A stretch of 13,762 nt of DNA, taken from NCBI GenBank assembly GCA_945788675.1, contig CALZMY010000298.1, positions 1-13,762 on the forward strand, written 5' to 3'. The notes beneath the pieces are model-generated. The model searched no databases and had not been told where the DNA came from. It worked only from the letters and a program-made list of their open reading frames with translations. Shown piece after piece: positions 6,607 to 13,762 of the stretch (the first letter of the stretch is position 1; each line of letters opens with the position of its first letter). A program made the position numbers and the translations under genes. Origin of the DNA: an uncultured Gammaproteobacteria bacterium. GTDB taxonomy: Bacteria > Pseudomonadota > Gammaproteobacteria > SZUA-140.

Positions 6607-7266
6607 ATGAAGTGTCTGAGTGTTGTCTGTTGTGGCCTGCTAGTGGCGGCGATGACACTGTTGAGTGTGGTGCAGGTTGCTGCGAGCGAGCGCCATGTCA
6701 CCCGTTTTTCAGAGGGTTCGATGCAGGGATGGCAGGAGAAATCTTTTGTTGGCCATACTAGCTATCAACTGCTCTCCGATGGCGACAGGCAGGTGCTGGA
6801 GGCGACGGCTAATGCGACTGCGTCTGGCATTTATCGCGAAATCGACATCGACCTCAACAAGACGCCATATCTCAACTGGTCGTGGTGGATTGAAGATACC
6901 CTGCATGGTAATGACGAAAAGAGTAAATCTGGCGATGACTACCCTGTGCGGATCTATGTAGTGGTCTCTGGTGGGTTCTTCTTCTGGCGTACACGTGCCA
7001 TCAATTATGTGTGGTCAAGTCGTGAACCGATCGATAGCCATTGGCCCAATGCTTTTACGAGTAGGGCTATGATGGTCGCAGTACGTTCGGGTGGTGGGCA
7101 GCGTGGACAATGGGTGACCGAAAAGCGCAATGTCCGTGATGATTTTATGCGACTCTTTGGAGAAGAGATCGATCACATTGATGCGGTCGCGATCATGAGC
7201 GACAGCGACAATAGAGGTGGACAGGTGCGTGGGCGTTACGGCGATATCTTTTTTTCGGCGCAATAA
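6607..7266 (+). CDS. DUF3047 domain-containing exported protein
   Basis: The 219-aa product begins with a signal peptide: MKCLSVVCCG, a hydrophobic core, and a probable cleavage site after VQVAAS (about residue 26). It is therefore likely periplasmic. The mature part is a single DUF3047-type domain: an N-terminal HVTRFSEGSMQGWQEKSF segment, TPYLNWSWWIED, DDYPVRIYVV, WRTRAINYVWSS, and a C-terminal half ending VDAVAIMSDSDN-like (here IDAVAIMSDSDNRGGQVRG) and YGDIFF. The family appears to form a beta-sandwich like that of carbohydrate-binding modules, but no function is known. ATG 6607 is chosen because GGAG lies eight bases upstream and because it places the signal peptide at the N-terminus; the in-frame GTG at 6541 would add 22 non-hydrophobic residues in front. 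It converges with the PilZ gene with 12 bp between stops. Confidence 0.82.
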   Translation: MKCLSVVCCGLLVAAMTLLSVVQVAASERHVTRFSEGSMQGWQEKSFVGHTSYQLLSDGDRQVLEATANATASGIYREIDIDLNKTPYLNWSWWIEDTLHGNDEKSKSGDDYPVRIYVVVSGGFFFWRTRAINYVWSSREPIDSHWPNAFTSRAMMVAVRSGGGQRGQWVTEKRNVRDDFMRLFGEEIDHIDAVAIMSDSDNRGGQVRGRYGDIFFSAQ

Positions 7267-7278
7267 CCGCGCTGGAAA

Positions 7279-7647
7279 TTAGATATGACCGAGCATCGAT
7301 AGTTCGCGGTTAATCAGCTCGGCGTCACCAAGGTTGAGTTCCATCAGACGACGCAGGTGGGTAATGCTGTCGAAGTCGATATGTTCGCAACGAAAGCCGA
7401 TGTGCCGAGCCTCAATGTGAGCGACAGAGACATTCATCTGAATGGCGATTTCATCATTGAGCTGCAGTTCTAACCCGTATTCATCGCCAATATCACCTTG
7501 CCAGCCATCGGGAAGTGCTAGCAGTGCGCCCTTGAGTGAGATATCGATCAAATCACTTTGCCAGCGATTGTTATCGTCGCTGATAGTGGCAGAACTATTA
7601 AAGACGATACGGCTGAAACGACGTTTTTCGTTTGAGAAATCACTCAT
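7279..7647 (-). CDS. PilZ domain protein, predicted c-di-GMP receptor
   Basis: This is a stand-alone PilZ domain of 122 aa. Both c-di-GMP binding motifs are present: RxxxR as R9-R-F-S-R13 near the N-terminus and D/NxSxxG as D35-I-S-L-K-G40. The rest, including AHIEARHIGFRCEHIDFDSITHLRRLMELN, fits the typical barrel and C-terminal helix. There is no signal peptide or partner domain, so it likely acts in the cytoplasm through protein-protein contact; the target is unknown. It starts 19 bp after the dapE stop and has a strong ribosome site (AAGGAG, eight bases before the ATG), so it is probably the last gene of the dap operon. With both motifs intact, binding is expected, though not shown. Confidence 0.9.
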   Translation of the reverse strand: MSDFSNEKRRFSRIVFNSSATISDDNNRWQSDLIDISLKGALLALPDGWQGDIGDEYGLELQLNDEIAIQMNVSVAHIEARHIGFRCEHIDFDSITHLRRLMELNLGDAELINRELSMLGHI

Positions 7648-7666
7648 GCAGGCCTCTCCTTATGCG

Positions 7667-8800
7667 CTATACCGGATCAAGTAACTTTATTAATACACGT
7701 TCATATATAGCTGACAATTGGTCAAGATCTTTAGCGCAAACGCATTCATCGATTTTGTGGATAGTGGCATTCAGTGGTCCCAGTTCGATCACCTGGCTGC
7801 CAGTGGGGGCGATAAAGCGGCCATCAGAGGTGCCGCCGCTGGTGGAAAGTTCGGCATCGATGCCAGCTATGTCCTTGATTGCCGCGACAGTGGCGTTAAC
7901 CAGCGCACCTGGGGGGGTCAGAAACGGCTGGCCGGAAAGGTTCCAGTCGATCGTATAGTTGAGCTGGTGCTGGTCGAGTACCGCCTCGACGCCATCGCGT
8001 AACTGCTGTTCGGTTACCTCGGTGGAGAAACGGAAGTTGAAGATCACCTCCAGCTCACCGGGGATCACATTGGTCGCACCGGTGCCGCCGTTGATATTGG
8101 AGACCTGAAACGAGGTTGCCGGAAAGTAGTCGTTGCCGCTGTCCCATTCAATGTCGCAAAGCTCAGTGAGTGCGGGCGCGAAGAGGTGGATCGGGTTTTT
8201 AGCCAGATGTGGATAGGCGATATGGCCCTGTACGCCGTGAACTGTCAACATACAACCGAGCGAACCGCGACGCCCATTTTTGATCACATCACCCAGTGTA
8301 TCTGAGCTGGTGGGTTCGCCCACCAGACACCAGTCGATCTTCTCACCACGCGCCTCAAGGTGTTCCACTACCTTCACCGTGCCGTTGATGCTGGGTCCTT
8401 CTTCATCGCTGGTGATCAGGAAGGCGATGGAGCCTTGATGATCCGGGTGGCCTGCAACAAAACGTTCGCACGCGGTGACCATGGCGGCGAGGCTGCCCTT
8501 CATGTCGGCGGCACCGCGCCCATAAAGCATGCCGTCACGCACCACAGGTGCGAACGGGTCAGATTGCCACTGCTCGACAGGACCGGTCGGTACCACATCG
8601 GTATGACCGGCAAATGCGAATAGTGGGGCGCTATCACCACGGCGTGCCCAGAAGTTATCGACATCATCAAAGCGCAGCCGTTCGATGGTAAAACCGATCG
8701 CCTCAAGGCGCGCAATCATCAGTTCCTGGCACCCTTCGTCCGCGGGGGTCACCGAGGCGCGTGAGATCAGGTCGCAGCTAAGTTCAAAAGTAGCAGACAT
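7667..8800 (-). CDS. dapE: Succinyl-diaminopimelate desuccinylase
   Basis: DapE is the dinuclear zinc amidohydrolase that releases succinate from N-succinyl-LL-2,6-diaminopimelate to give LL-diaminopimelate, for lysine and peptidoglycan. The 377-aa product matches the usual family length. Metal and catalytic residues are all present and sit one residue before those of the Haemophilus enzyme: His66 and Asp68 (FAGHTDVVPTG), bridging Asp99 (GRGAADMKGS), Glu133-Glu134 (TSDEEGPSINGT), Glu162 (VGEPTSS) and His348 (GPLNATIHKID). The motif SGGTSDGRFIA is also typical. The ATG follows the stop of the ArsC-like gene by two bases, with only a weak ribosome site, so translation is probably coupled. It is the fourth gene of the dap operon. 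Confidence 0.97.
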   Translation of the reverse strand: MSATFELSCDLISRASVTPADEGCQELMIARLEAIGFTIERLRFDDVDNFWARRGDSAPLFAFAGHTDVVPTGPVEQWQSDPFAPVVRDGMLYGRGAADMKGSLAAMVTACERFVAGHPDHQGSIAFLITSDEEGPSINGTVKVVEHLEARGEKIDWCLVGEPTSSDTLGDVIKNGRRGSLGCMLTVHGVQGHIAYPHLAKNPIHLFAPALTELCDIEWDSGNDYFPATSFQVSNINGGTGATNVIPGELEVIFNFRFSTEVTEQQLRDGVEAVLDQHQLNYTIDWNLSGQPFLTPPGALVNATVAAIKDIAGIDAELSTSGGTSDGRFIAPTGSQVIELGPLNATIHKIDECVCAKDLDQLSAIYERVLIKLLDPV

Positions 8801-8802
8801 CG

Positions 8803-9147
8803 TTATAGCAGTTCCGCGGTGTAATTGGCTTCATCGAAGCCGACCATCACTGATGCGCCATGTTCTATCACGGGCCGTTTGATCAATGTCGGTTGCGCGG
8901 CCATCAGCGTGATCGCCTTGCCCTTATTGATATCGGCCTTGTCGTCATCGCTGAGCTTGCGCCATGTCATGCCGCGACGATTGAGTAGCAGCTCCCAGTC
9001 GACGACGCTTGCCCATGACTTTACCTTTGTTGCCGTCAGTCCATCCTTGCGGAAATCGTGAAAGTGGTACTCGACGCCGTTGGCGTCGAGCCACTTGCAG
9101 GCTTTCTTGACAGTGTCACAATTCTTGATGCCGTAGAGGGTGATCAT
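8803..9147 (-). CDS. ArsC/Spx-family protein of the DapX (YffB) type
   Basis: The product is a small thioredoxin-fold protein of 114 aa, similar to E. coli YffB, called DapX by some annotators because its gene precedes dapE there as well. It begins MITLYGIKNCDTVKKACKWL, with Cys10 at the position of the redox cysteine in ArsC-like proteins, and contains LLNRRGMTWRKL and the conserved LIKRPVIE. The fold suggests glutathione- or thiol-dependent chemistry, but a role in the dap pathway is inferred only from the conserved gene order. An in-frame TTG at 9159 would overlap the dapD stop (TTGA) and add four residues; ATG 9147 gives the family N-terminus. The gap to dapE is two bases. Confidence 0.9.
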   Translation of the reverse strand: MITLYGIKNCDTVKKACKWLDANGVEYHFHDFRKDGLTATKVKSWASVVDWELLLNRRGMTWRKLSDDDKADINKGKAITLMAAQPTLIKRPVIEHGASVMVGFDEANYTAELL

Positions 9148-9155
9148 GGTGAGAC

Positions 9156-9977
9156 TCAAGACTCGCGCAACAGTTCGTTAATGCCGACCTTGCTGCGGGT
9201 CTTTTCATCGACCTGCTTGATGATCACCGCGCAGTAGAGGCTGTGTGAGCCATCTTTGGCTGGCAGGTTGCCCGGTACAACCACGGCCCCAGTCGGCACG
9301 CGACCGAAGGTGATTTCGCCGCTCATGCGGTTGTAGATTTTGGTGCTCTGCCCAATGTAGACGCCCATTGAAATGACCGCGTTCTCTTCAACGACCACTC
9401 CTTCAACGATCTCCGAGCGTGCGCCGATGAAACAGTTATCTTCGATGATGGTGGGGTTGGCCTGTAGTGGCTCCAGCACGCCACCAATGCCAACACCCCC
9501 CGAGAGATGAACGTTTTTACCGATCTGTGCACATGATCCGACCGTTGCCCAGGCATCGACCATGGTGCCGCTATCGACATAGGCACCAATGTTGACGTAT
9601 GACGGCATCAATACCACGTTGGGTGCGATGTATGAACCGCGACGCGCGGTGGCTGGGGGTACCACACGGACACCGCATTCACGAAAGTCACGTGAGTTGT
9701 AGTCGGCATACTTAGACTGCACCTTGTCGTAGTAGTTGGTGAAGCCACCCTTCATGAACGCGTTATCTTCGATGCGGAATGAAAGCAGTACCGCCTTCTT
9801 CAGCCACTGGTTAACCACCCAGTCGCCATCTTGCTTTTCAGCCACCCGCAGGCTGCCGTTATCCAGCTGTGCCAATGCGTCATTAACGGCTTCTTTGACC
9901 AGTGTGTCAACGTTGCGCGGGTTGATCTCGGTACGGTTTTCAAAGGCCTTTTCGATGATGGCTTGTAAATCACTCAT
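9156..9977 (-). CDS. dapD: Tetrahydrodipicolinate N-succinyltransferase
   Basis: DapD transfers succinyl from succinyl-CoA to tetrahydrodipicolinate, giving N-succinyl-2-amino-6-oxopimelate. The 273-aa product is one residue from the E. coli length. It has the helical N-terminal domain (about residues 1-100), then a left-handed beta-helix built from hexapeptide repeats (about 105-235): RRGSYIAPNVVLMPSYVNIG, VDAWATVGSCAQIG, NVHLSGGVGIGG, CFIGARSEIVEGVVV. Asp141 and Glu189 are at the positions reported as catalytic for the Mycobacterium bovis enzyme. The C-terminus YCAVIIKQVDEKTRSKVGINELLR closes the trimer as in the family. The ATG is preceded by GGAG at 11 bases. It begins 33 bp after the dapC stop, in the same operon. 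Confidence 0.98.
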   Translation of the reverse strand: MSDLQAIIEKAFENRTEINPRNVDTLVKEAVNDALAQLDNGSLRVAEKQDGDWVVNQWLKKAVLLSFRIEDNAFMKGGFTNYYDKVQSKYADYNSRDFRECGVRVVPPATARRGSYIAPNVVLMPSYVNIGAYVDSGTMVDAWATVGSCAQIGKNVHLSGGVGIGGVLEPLQANPTIIEDNCFIGARSEIVEGVVVEENAVISMGVYIGQSTKIYNRMSGEITFGRVPTGAVVVPGNLPAKDGSHSLYCAVIIKQVDEKTRSKVGINELLRES

Positions 9978-10010
9978 GGTTGTTTTTTCTCCGTTAGTAA
10001 GCTGATCAGG

Positions 10011-11222
10011 TTAAATGTTAATAATGAAATCTTTCATGCGCTGGGCTGCATCGATACATTCATCGAGCGGTGCAACCAGTGCGGTGCGCACATAACCGCT
10101 GCCGGGGTTGATGCCGTGTGCCTCGCGCGATAGATAACTGCCGGGCAGCAGGTTGATGTTTTTCTGCGCAAACAGCTGCTGTGCAAATCCAGCATCACCG
10201 CCGATGATGTTGTCAGGTGTTTTAAGCCATAGATAAAAACTGGCGGCCGGGCGTGAGGCCTCTGTGATGTCGCCTAGTATATCAAGTACTGCAGCAAACT
10301 TTTCGCGATATAGGATGCGGTTTTCGATCACATGCTGCTCATCCTGCCACGCCCTGGTGCTGGCGCTCTGGGTGTAAGGTGACATGGCGCAGCCGTGATA
10401 GGTGCGATAGAGCAGAAATTTCTCGATCAGTGTGGCGTCGCCTGCAACAAAACCGGAGCGCATTCCCGGCAGATTGGAACGTTTCGAAAGGCTGTGAAAT
10501 ACCATGCAGCGGTTGTAATCATTGTTGCCGATCTGTGCCGCGACCTGTAGTAGTCCCACCGGTGGTTTTGCTTCGTCGAAATAGAGCTCGGAATAACATT
10601 CGTCGGAGGCGATGATGAAATCATGTTTTTCGGCCAGTTCAATCAGCCGTGCCAGTGTTTTACCGTCGATCACCGCGCCAGTCGGGTTGCCGGGCGAGCA
10701 GAGATAGAGCAGCTGACAACGTTGCCACGCCTCATCCGGCACGCTGTCGAAATCTGGTAACCAATCGGTCGCGGCGGTAGTATTGATGAACCAGGGCTCA
10801 GCACCGGCGAGTAACGCCGCGCCTTCATAGATCTGATAGAAGGGATTCGGCATCATTACCAGCGGTTTTGGTTGTGTACGGTCGACTACCGTCTGTGCAA
10901 AGGCGAACAGCGCCTCGCGGGTGCCGTTGACCGGCAGCACATGATGTTCGGCATCGATGCTATTGGTGGGTAGCGAGAAACGTTGCGTCAACCATGTGGT
11001 AATCGCCTCGCGCAGTGCGGGCGCCCCTTTGGTGGTTGGGTAATTGGCAAGCCCGTGCAGATGAGTAATGATCTCTTCGGTGACAAAAGCGGGTGGGCTG
11101 TGTTTAGGTTCGCCAATGGCCAGGTTGATCGCACGATAGCCCTTGTCGGGAGTGATCCCGGCCTTAAGCTGTGCAAGTTTTTCAAATGGATAGGGCTGTA
11201 GTCTGGATAAATCGGGATTCAT
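10011..11222 (-). CDS. dapC: Succinyldiaminopimelate transaminase (DapC-type, class I/II PLP aminotransferase)
   Basis: DapC transfers an amino group from glutamate to N-succinyl-2-amino-6-oxopimelate, between the DapD and DapE steps. The 403-aa product has the fold type I aminotransferase signatures: INLAIGEPKH, GTREALFAF (phosphate-binding loop), PNPFYQIYEGAA, SPGNPTGAV (Asn179), SDECYSELYF (Asp207, Tyr210), HSLSKRSNLPGMRSGF with the PLP Lys247 and Arg255, and SGYVRTALV near the end. The N-terminal NPDLSRLQPYPFEKLAQLK is typical of proteobacterial DapC. Position at the head of dapD and dapE makes this assignment more secure than sequence alone, since related aminotransferases (for example ArgD-like) can also do the reaction. 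The start region has no clear ribosome site. It is divergent from the EamA gene. Confidence 0.95.
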   Translation of the reverse strand: MNPDLSRLQPYPFEKLAQLKAGITPDKGYRAINLAIGEPKHSPPAFVTEEIITHLHGLANYPTTKGAPALREAITTWLTQRFSLPTNSIDAEHHVLPVNGTREALFAFAQTVVDRTQPKPLVMMPNPFYQIYEGAALLAGAEPWFINTTAATDWLPDFDSVPDEAWQRCQLLYLCSPGNPTGAVIDGKTLARLIELAEKHDFIIASDECYSELYFDEAKPPVGLLQVAAQIGNNDYNRCMVFHSLSKRSNLPGMRSGFVAGDATLIEKFLLYRTYHGCAMSPYTQSASTRAWQDEQHVIENRILYREKFAAVLDILGDITEASRPAASFYLWLKTPDNIIGGDAGFAQQLFAQKNINLLPGSYLSREAHGINPGSGYVRTALVAPLDECIDAAQRMKDFIINI

Positions 11223-11284
11223 GCGCGTTTAGTCGAATGTGGGCGAGCCGTGCTATGGTAGACGAAATTTCAAAATATCCGCAC

Positions 11285-11292
11285 AGTATAAT
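11285..11292. promoter_or_regulatory. Overlapping candidate -10 elements for dapC and the EamA gene
   Basis: On the plus strand 11287-11292 is a perfect TATAAT. On the minus strand 11290-11285 reads TATACT, five of six. Neither has a convincing -35. If used, the dapC leader would be about 56 nt, and the EamA transcript would start only a few bases before ATG 11305, almost leaderless. Confidence 0.3.
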
Positions 11293-11304
11293 TCATTCAG
11301 CCAT

Positions 11305-12189
11305 ATGCCGTCCAAACAGAGCCACATTATCTTACCCGTACTGGCGTTATTACTCGGCGCGACGCTGTGGGGCATCTTCTGGTTTCCGTTGCGATTATTG
11401 GAGCAGAACGGATTGGCAGGGCTGTGGGCGACGCTGCTGATTTACGGCGCGGCGCTGATGGTCGGTTTGCCGGTGATCCTGCAACGCCGTTATCCCATTG
11501 TGCGCCCGTGGATGCTGCTGTTGCTTGCCTATGTCAGCGCATGGTGCAATATCGCTTTTATCCTTGCCATCCTCGAGGGAAATGTGGTGCGGGTAACGCT
11601 GCTATTTTTTCTCTCGCCGCTGTGGACGGTGATCCTCAGTAAATTATTGCTTGATGAGCCACTGACCCGCGCCGCGCGCATCACGCTGCTGCTGGCACTG
11701 CTCGGTGCGCTGATCATGTTGTGGGATGTCGAAATGGGGGTGCCGTGGCCACAGGGCAGGGCGGACTGGCTGGCGCTCTCATCCGGTTTTGCCTTTGCAC
11801 TTGCCAATGTGTTGATCCGCAAGATGCACGATGTTGAGATCTGGGTGAAGACTGTCGTCACCTGGTGGGGGGCGGTCTCGCTAGCTGCCGTGTGGATTTT
11901 GATTGCCGGGGTGCCGCTGCCGGTGGTCGAACGCGAGGTGGTGATTGGCGCGGTGAGCCTCGGCGCGATTGGCATGGTGGTGATGACGCTGGTGGTGCTC
12001 TATGGCGTCACCCACATGCCAGCACACCGTTCGGCGGTGATCCTGCTGTTTGAGCTGGTGGTCGGTGCGGTCTCTGCGCAACTGCTGACCGATGAGCAGG
12101 TGCTGCTCAATGAATGGGTCGGCGGGGCGTTGATCGTACTGGCGGGGTGGTACGCCGCAAGGCATCAGATACGTGGGACGGAGACGTGA
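11305..12189 (+). CDS. EamA-family (drug/metabolite superfamily) transporter
   Basis: This is an inner-membrane protein of 294 aa with about ten hydrophobic helices in two EamA repeats. The first helix LALLLGATLWGIFWFPLRLL starts right after the short N-terminus, and WCNIAFILAILEGNVVRVTLLFFLSPLWTVILSKLLLDEPLT is the typical end of the first repeat. The second repeat runs from about residue 150 (LALSSGFAFALANVLIRK) to the end, with AVILLFELVVGAVSAQLLTDEQ near its end. Substrates cannot be predicted for this family. ATG 11305 is chosen because the helix follows directly; an in-frame GTG at 11239 would add 22 residues. No ribosome site is clear at either. The stop TGA overlaps the GTG of the DUF167-like remnant. 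Confidence 0.9.
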   Translation: MPSKQSHIILPVLALLLGATLWGIFWFPLRLLEQNGLAGLWATLLIYGAALMVGLPVILQRRYPIVRPWMLLLLAYVSAWCNIAFILAILEGNVVRVTLLFFLSPLWTVILSKLLLDEPLTRAARITLLLALLGALIMLWDVEMGVPWPQGRADWLALSSGFAFALANVLIRKMHDVEIWVKTVVTWWGAVSLAAVWILIAGVPLPVVEREVVIGAVSLGAIGMVVMTLVVLYGVTHMPAHRSAVILLFELVVGAVSAQLLTDEQVLLNEWVGGALIVLAGWYAARHQIRGTET

Positions 12190-12284
12190 GGTTAGCGATC
12201 AAAGTTGTCCCCGGCGCATCAAATAATGGTATTGCATTCCTCTGGTTCCTACGTGAGCGCAGAAGATGCCCTCTGATGACGTAA
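12186..12284 (+). pseudogene. Short ORF resembling the start of a DUF167 (YggU-like) protein, probably a remnant
   Basis: A GTG overlaps the EamA stop by four bases (GTGA) and opens a 32-codon frame beginning VRLAIKVVPGASNNGIAFLW. The segment IKVVPGAS matches the characteristic N-terminal strand and turn of DUF167 proteins, which are normally about 95-110 aa. The expected later motif (AppxdGkANxaL) is missing, and a TAA follows at 12282. Since IAFL also resembles a segment found later in the family, an internal deletion is possible. The four-base overlap is what one expects of a once functional, coupled gene. The identification rests on a short match, so it is tentative. Confidence 0.5.
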
Positions 12285-12296
12285 CGGCAAGAGGGC
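12268..12296. repeat. Perfect 7-bp inverted repeat between convergent genes
   Basis: GCCCTCT (12268-12274) and AGAGGGC (12290-12296) form a perfect stem with a 15-nt loop, in the 117-bp gap between the EamA and aldehyde dehydrogenase stops. There is no T-run on either side, so it is not a clear intrinsic terminator, although it sits where one would be expected. Confidence 0.4.
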
Positions 12297-12306
12297 CGAT
12301 AGAATT

Positions 12307-13698
12307 TCATCCCTTGATCACCAGTAATTTATCCTGCGTCATGTCATCCATGGTATAGGCGATCCCTCCAATGCCTAAACCTGATGTTCGGTGTCCGGCA
12401 AAAGGCATCCAGTCAACACGAAATGCAGTGTGATCATTGATCATGACTGCGGCGGCATCGAGCGTTTGCGCAGTGCTGATAGCACGCTGAATGTCCTGTG
12501 TGAAGACCGCCGCCTGGAATGCAACGGGTAACGCATTGGCCTGGTTGATGGCATCCTTAATATCATCATAGCCATAAACACAGATGACCGGCCCGAAGAC
12601 TTCCAGGGTGGAAACCTTGCTATCAAGTGGTGGATCGATGAGCAGTGTTGGGGCGTAGTGATGTTTGCCCAGACGTTTACCACCCACTTCACATTGAGCA
12701 CCAGCGGTCACGGCTTCATTGACCCACTGCTCTACCCTGTCAACTTCTACAGGCCGTATTAATGGCCCGACTTCAGTGGCCGTATCAGTGGGGTCGCCAA
12801 CCACTAGCGTACGTACCTGCTTCGATAGCGTATCGATAAAATCCTCCTTGATGGCGTTATCGACATAGACTCGCTGTACAGAAACACAGACCTGTCCTGC
12901 GTGATAATACCCCCCCTTAACGATTAATGGCACGGTCATATTCAAATCGGCATCAGCGGCAACGATGACTGGAGCAACACCGCCATGTTCCAGTGCACAA
13001 CGCACGCCCGGTGCCAGCTGGCGGCGCAACTCCCAACCCACTTTGGCGGATCCAATGAAACTAAAAAAGGCGACTCTTGGGTCGGTTATCAGGGCCTGTG
13101 CATTTGTACGATCACAGACAGACGCTTGACACCATGCCGAAGGCAATCCTGCCTGATGAACAAGTTCAACGAAGCGTAGACAGCTCAACGGTGTATCCGC
13201 AGCAGGTTTGATAATGACTGGACAGCCGCTGGCAATGGCAGGCACTACCTGATGTACGATCAAATTCAGTGGATGGTTAAATGCACTGACGGCGACCACT
13301 ACACCAACAGGTTCTTTAGTCGTAAAGGCTAATCGTCCAGCACCTGCCGCAGAAAGATCCATTGGAATCTGTTCACCCTTAAGCTGAGCGATCGCTTCGA
13401 TCGCCAGCTCCACGCCATTAATTGCGCGAGACACCTCTATCCTCGCATCTGTTAATGGTTTACCGCCTTCTCGCGCAATCAATAAAGCAAAATCATCGGC
13501 TTCTGTCTGCATCAGGACAATTAAACGCTTCAGAATCTCAATACGTTGGTACGCTGGTAACCACTGTTGTCTGTCCTGAAAGAGAGCCGCTGCCGTCGTT
13601 AGCATATTATTAATATCCCTGTGATTCTGTAGCGAGATCTCGTCTATGATGTGTCCATCATTGGCCTGTACCACAGTCAACATTGTTTTATTGCTCAT
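12307..13698 (-). CDS. NAD(P)-dependent aldehyde dehydrogenase family protein
   Basis: The protein is predicted to oxidise an aldehyde to the acid, or to an acyl thioester, with NAD(P). The 463-aa product has the full aldehyde dehydrogenase core: SAFNHPLNL (Asn141), KPAADTPLS (Lys164), IGSAKVG (Gly216, cofactor loop), ALEHGGVAPVIV (Glu237), GQVCVSVQRVYV with catalytic Cys271, and LEVFGPVICV (Glu366). The usual E-L-G-G reads E-H-G-G. The sequence is closest in character to lactaldehyde or phosphonoacetaldehyde dehydrogenase-like enzymes, but the substrate cannot be told. The ATG has a strong ribosome site, AGGGGG five bases upstream, ten bases after the stop of the preceding gene, so it is the second or later gene of an operon whose first part is outside the window. 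It converges with the EamA gene. Confidence 0.93.
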   Translation of the reverse strand: MSNKTMLTVVQANDGHIIDEISLQNHRDINNMLTTAAALFQDRQQWLPAYQRIEILKRLIVLMQTEADDFALLIAREGGKPLTDARIEVSRAINGVELAIEAIAQLKGEQIPMDLSAAGAGRLAFTTKEPVGVVVAVSAFNHPLNLIVHQVVPAIASGCPVIIKPAADTPLSCLRFVELVHQAGLPSAWCQASVCDRTNAQALITDPRVAFFSFIGSAKVGWELRRQLAPGVRCALEHGGVAPVIVAADADLNMTVPLIVKGGYYHAGQVCVSVQRVYVDNAIKEDFIDTLSKQVRTLVVGDPTDTATEVGPLIRPVEVDRVEQWVNEAVTAGAQCEVGGKRLGKHHYAPTLLIDPPLDSKVSTLEVFGPVICVYGYDDIKDAINQANALPVAFQAAVFTQDIQRAISTAQTLDAAAVMINDHTAFRVDWMPFAGHRTSGLGIGGIAYTMDDMTQDKLLVIKG

Positions 13699-13708
13699 GT
13701 ATTCCCCC

Positions 13709-13762
13709 TCAAATCAAGCAGATCTCTTCAGCGAGTTCATCGATTAACACACGTGAATTTTC
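13709..13762 (-). CDS. C-terminal 17 codons of an upstream gene, function unknown
   Basis: Only one minus-strand frame stays open from the window edge; it encodes ENSRVLIDELAEEICLI and stops with TGA at 13711-13709. The other two frames are closed by stops within 25 bases. The stop is ten bases before the aldehyde dehydrogenase ATG, so the two are in one operon. The tail recalls the C-terminal end of acetolactate synthase-like thiamine diphosphate enzymes, but 17 residues are too few to assign it. Confidence 0.6.
   Translation of the reverse strand, partial: ENSRVLIDELAEEICLI

Noticed and set aside
12268..12305. Intrinsic terminator between the convergent EamA and aldehyde dehydrogenase genes
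   Set aside because: The stem is only 7 bp with a 15-nt loop and no T-run follows on either strand, so I list it only as an inverted repeat.
12107..12310. 67-codon minus-strand frame in the gap after the aldehyde dehydrogenase gene
   Set aside because: It overlaps the EamA 3' end and has no family resemblance; the plus-strand GTGA ORF explains the gap better.

Overview
The window looks like chromosomal DNA of a gammaproteobacterium with intermediate GC content. The main evidence is gene order. A lytic transglycosylase gene (mltD) and gloB lie next to a yafS-like gene, rnhA and dnaQ, the same neighbourhood as in Escherichia coli, except that rnhA here runs in the same direction as dnaQ. A second cluster codes for the succinylase branch of lysine/diaminopimelate synthesis, with the DapX/YffB-type ArsC-like protein between dapD and dapE. 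I cannot name a genus from the sequence.

Layout. Bases 1-1899 (minus strand) hold mltD, cut by the window edge after 320 codons, and gloB. Bases 2062-4551 (plus) are a tight operon: yafS-like, rnhA, dnaQ and a TerB-family gene. It is followed by the 3' half of a VTT/DedA-type membrane protein gene that has lost its 5' half (4538-4879). An AbgT-family transporter (4894-6453, minus) faces this operon tail to tail and is divergent from a secreted DUF3047 protein (6607-7266, plus). Bases 7279-11222 (minus) are the dap operon, transcribed dapC, dapD, ArsC-like, dapE, with a PilZ (c-di-GMP receptor) gene at the end. Divergent from dapC is an EamA/DMT transporter (11305-12189). Its stop codon overlaps the GTG of a 32-codon ORF that resembles the start of a DUF167 protein. 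The window ends with an aldehyde dehydrogenase (12307-13698, minus), preceded by the last 17 codons of an upstream gene in the same operon.

How the genes work together. DapC, DapD and DapE carry out consecutive steps from tetrahydrodipicolinate to LL-diaminopimelate, the precursor of lysine and of the peptidoglycan cross-link; MltD cleaves peptidoglycan. RNase HI and DnaQ serve RNA:DNA hybrid removal and replication proofreading. GloB removes S-lactoylglutathione.

This is mostly ordinary core-genome content. I found no mobile element, CRISPR array, tRNA or rRNA, no gene-free stretch longer than 300 bases, and no convincing new multi-gene system. The points most worth a second look are a Cys in place of a metal-binding His in GloB, two apparent gene remnants at operon ends (VTT and DUF167), a four-copy 15-bp repeat coding for the tail of the YafS-like protein, and the PilZ gene attached to the dap operon.
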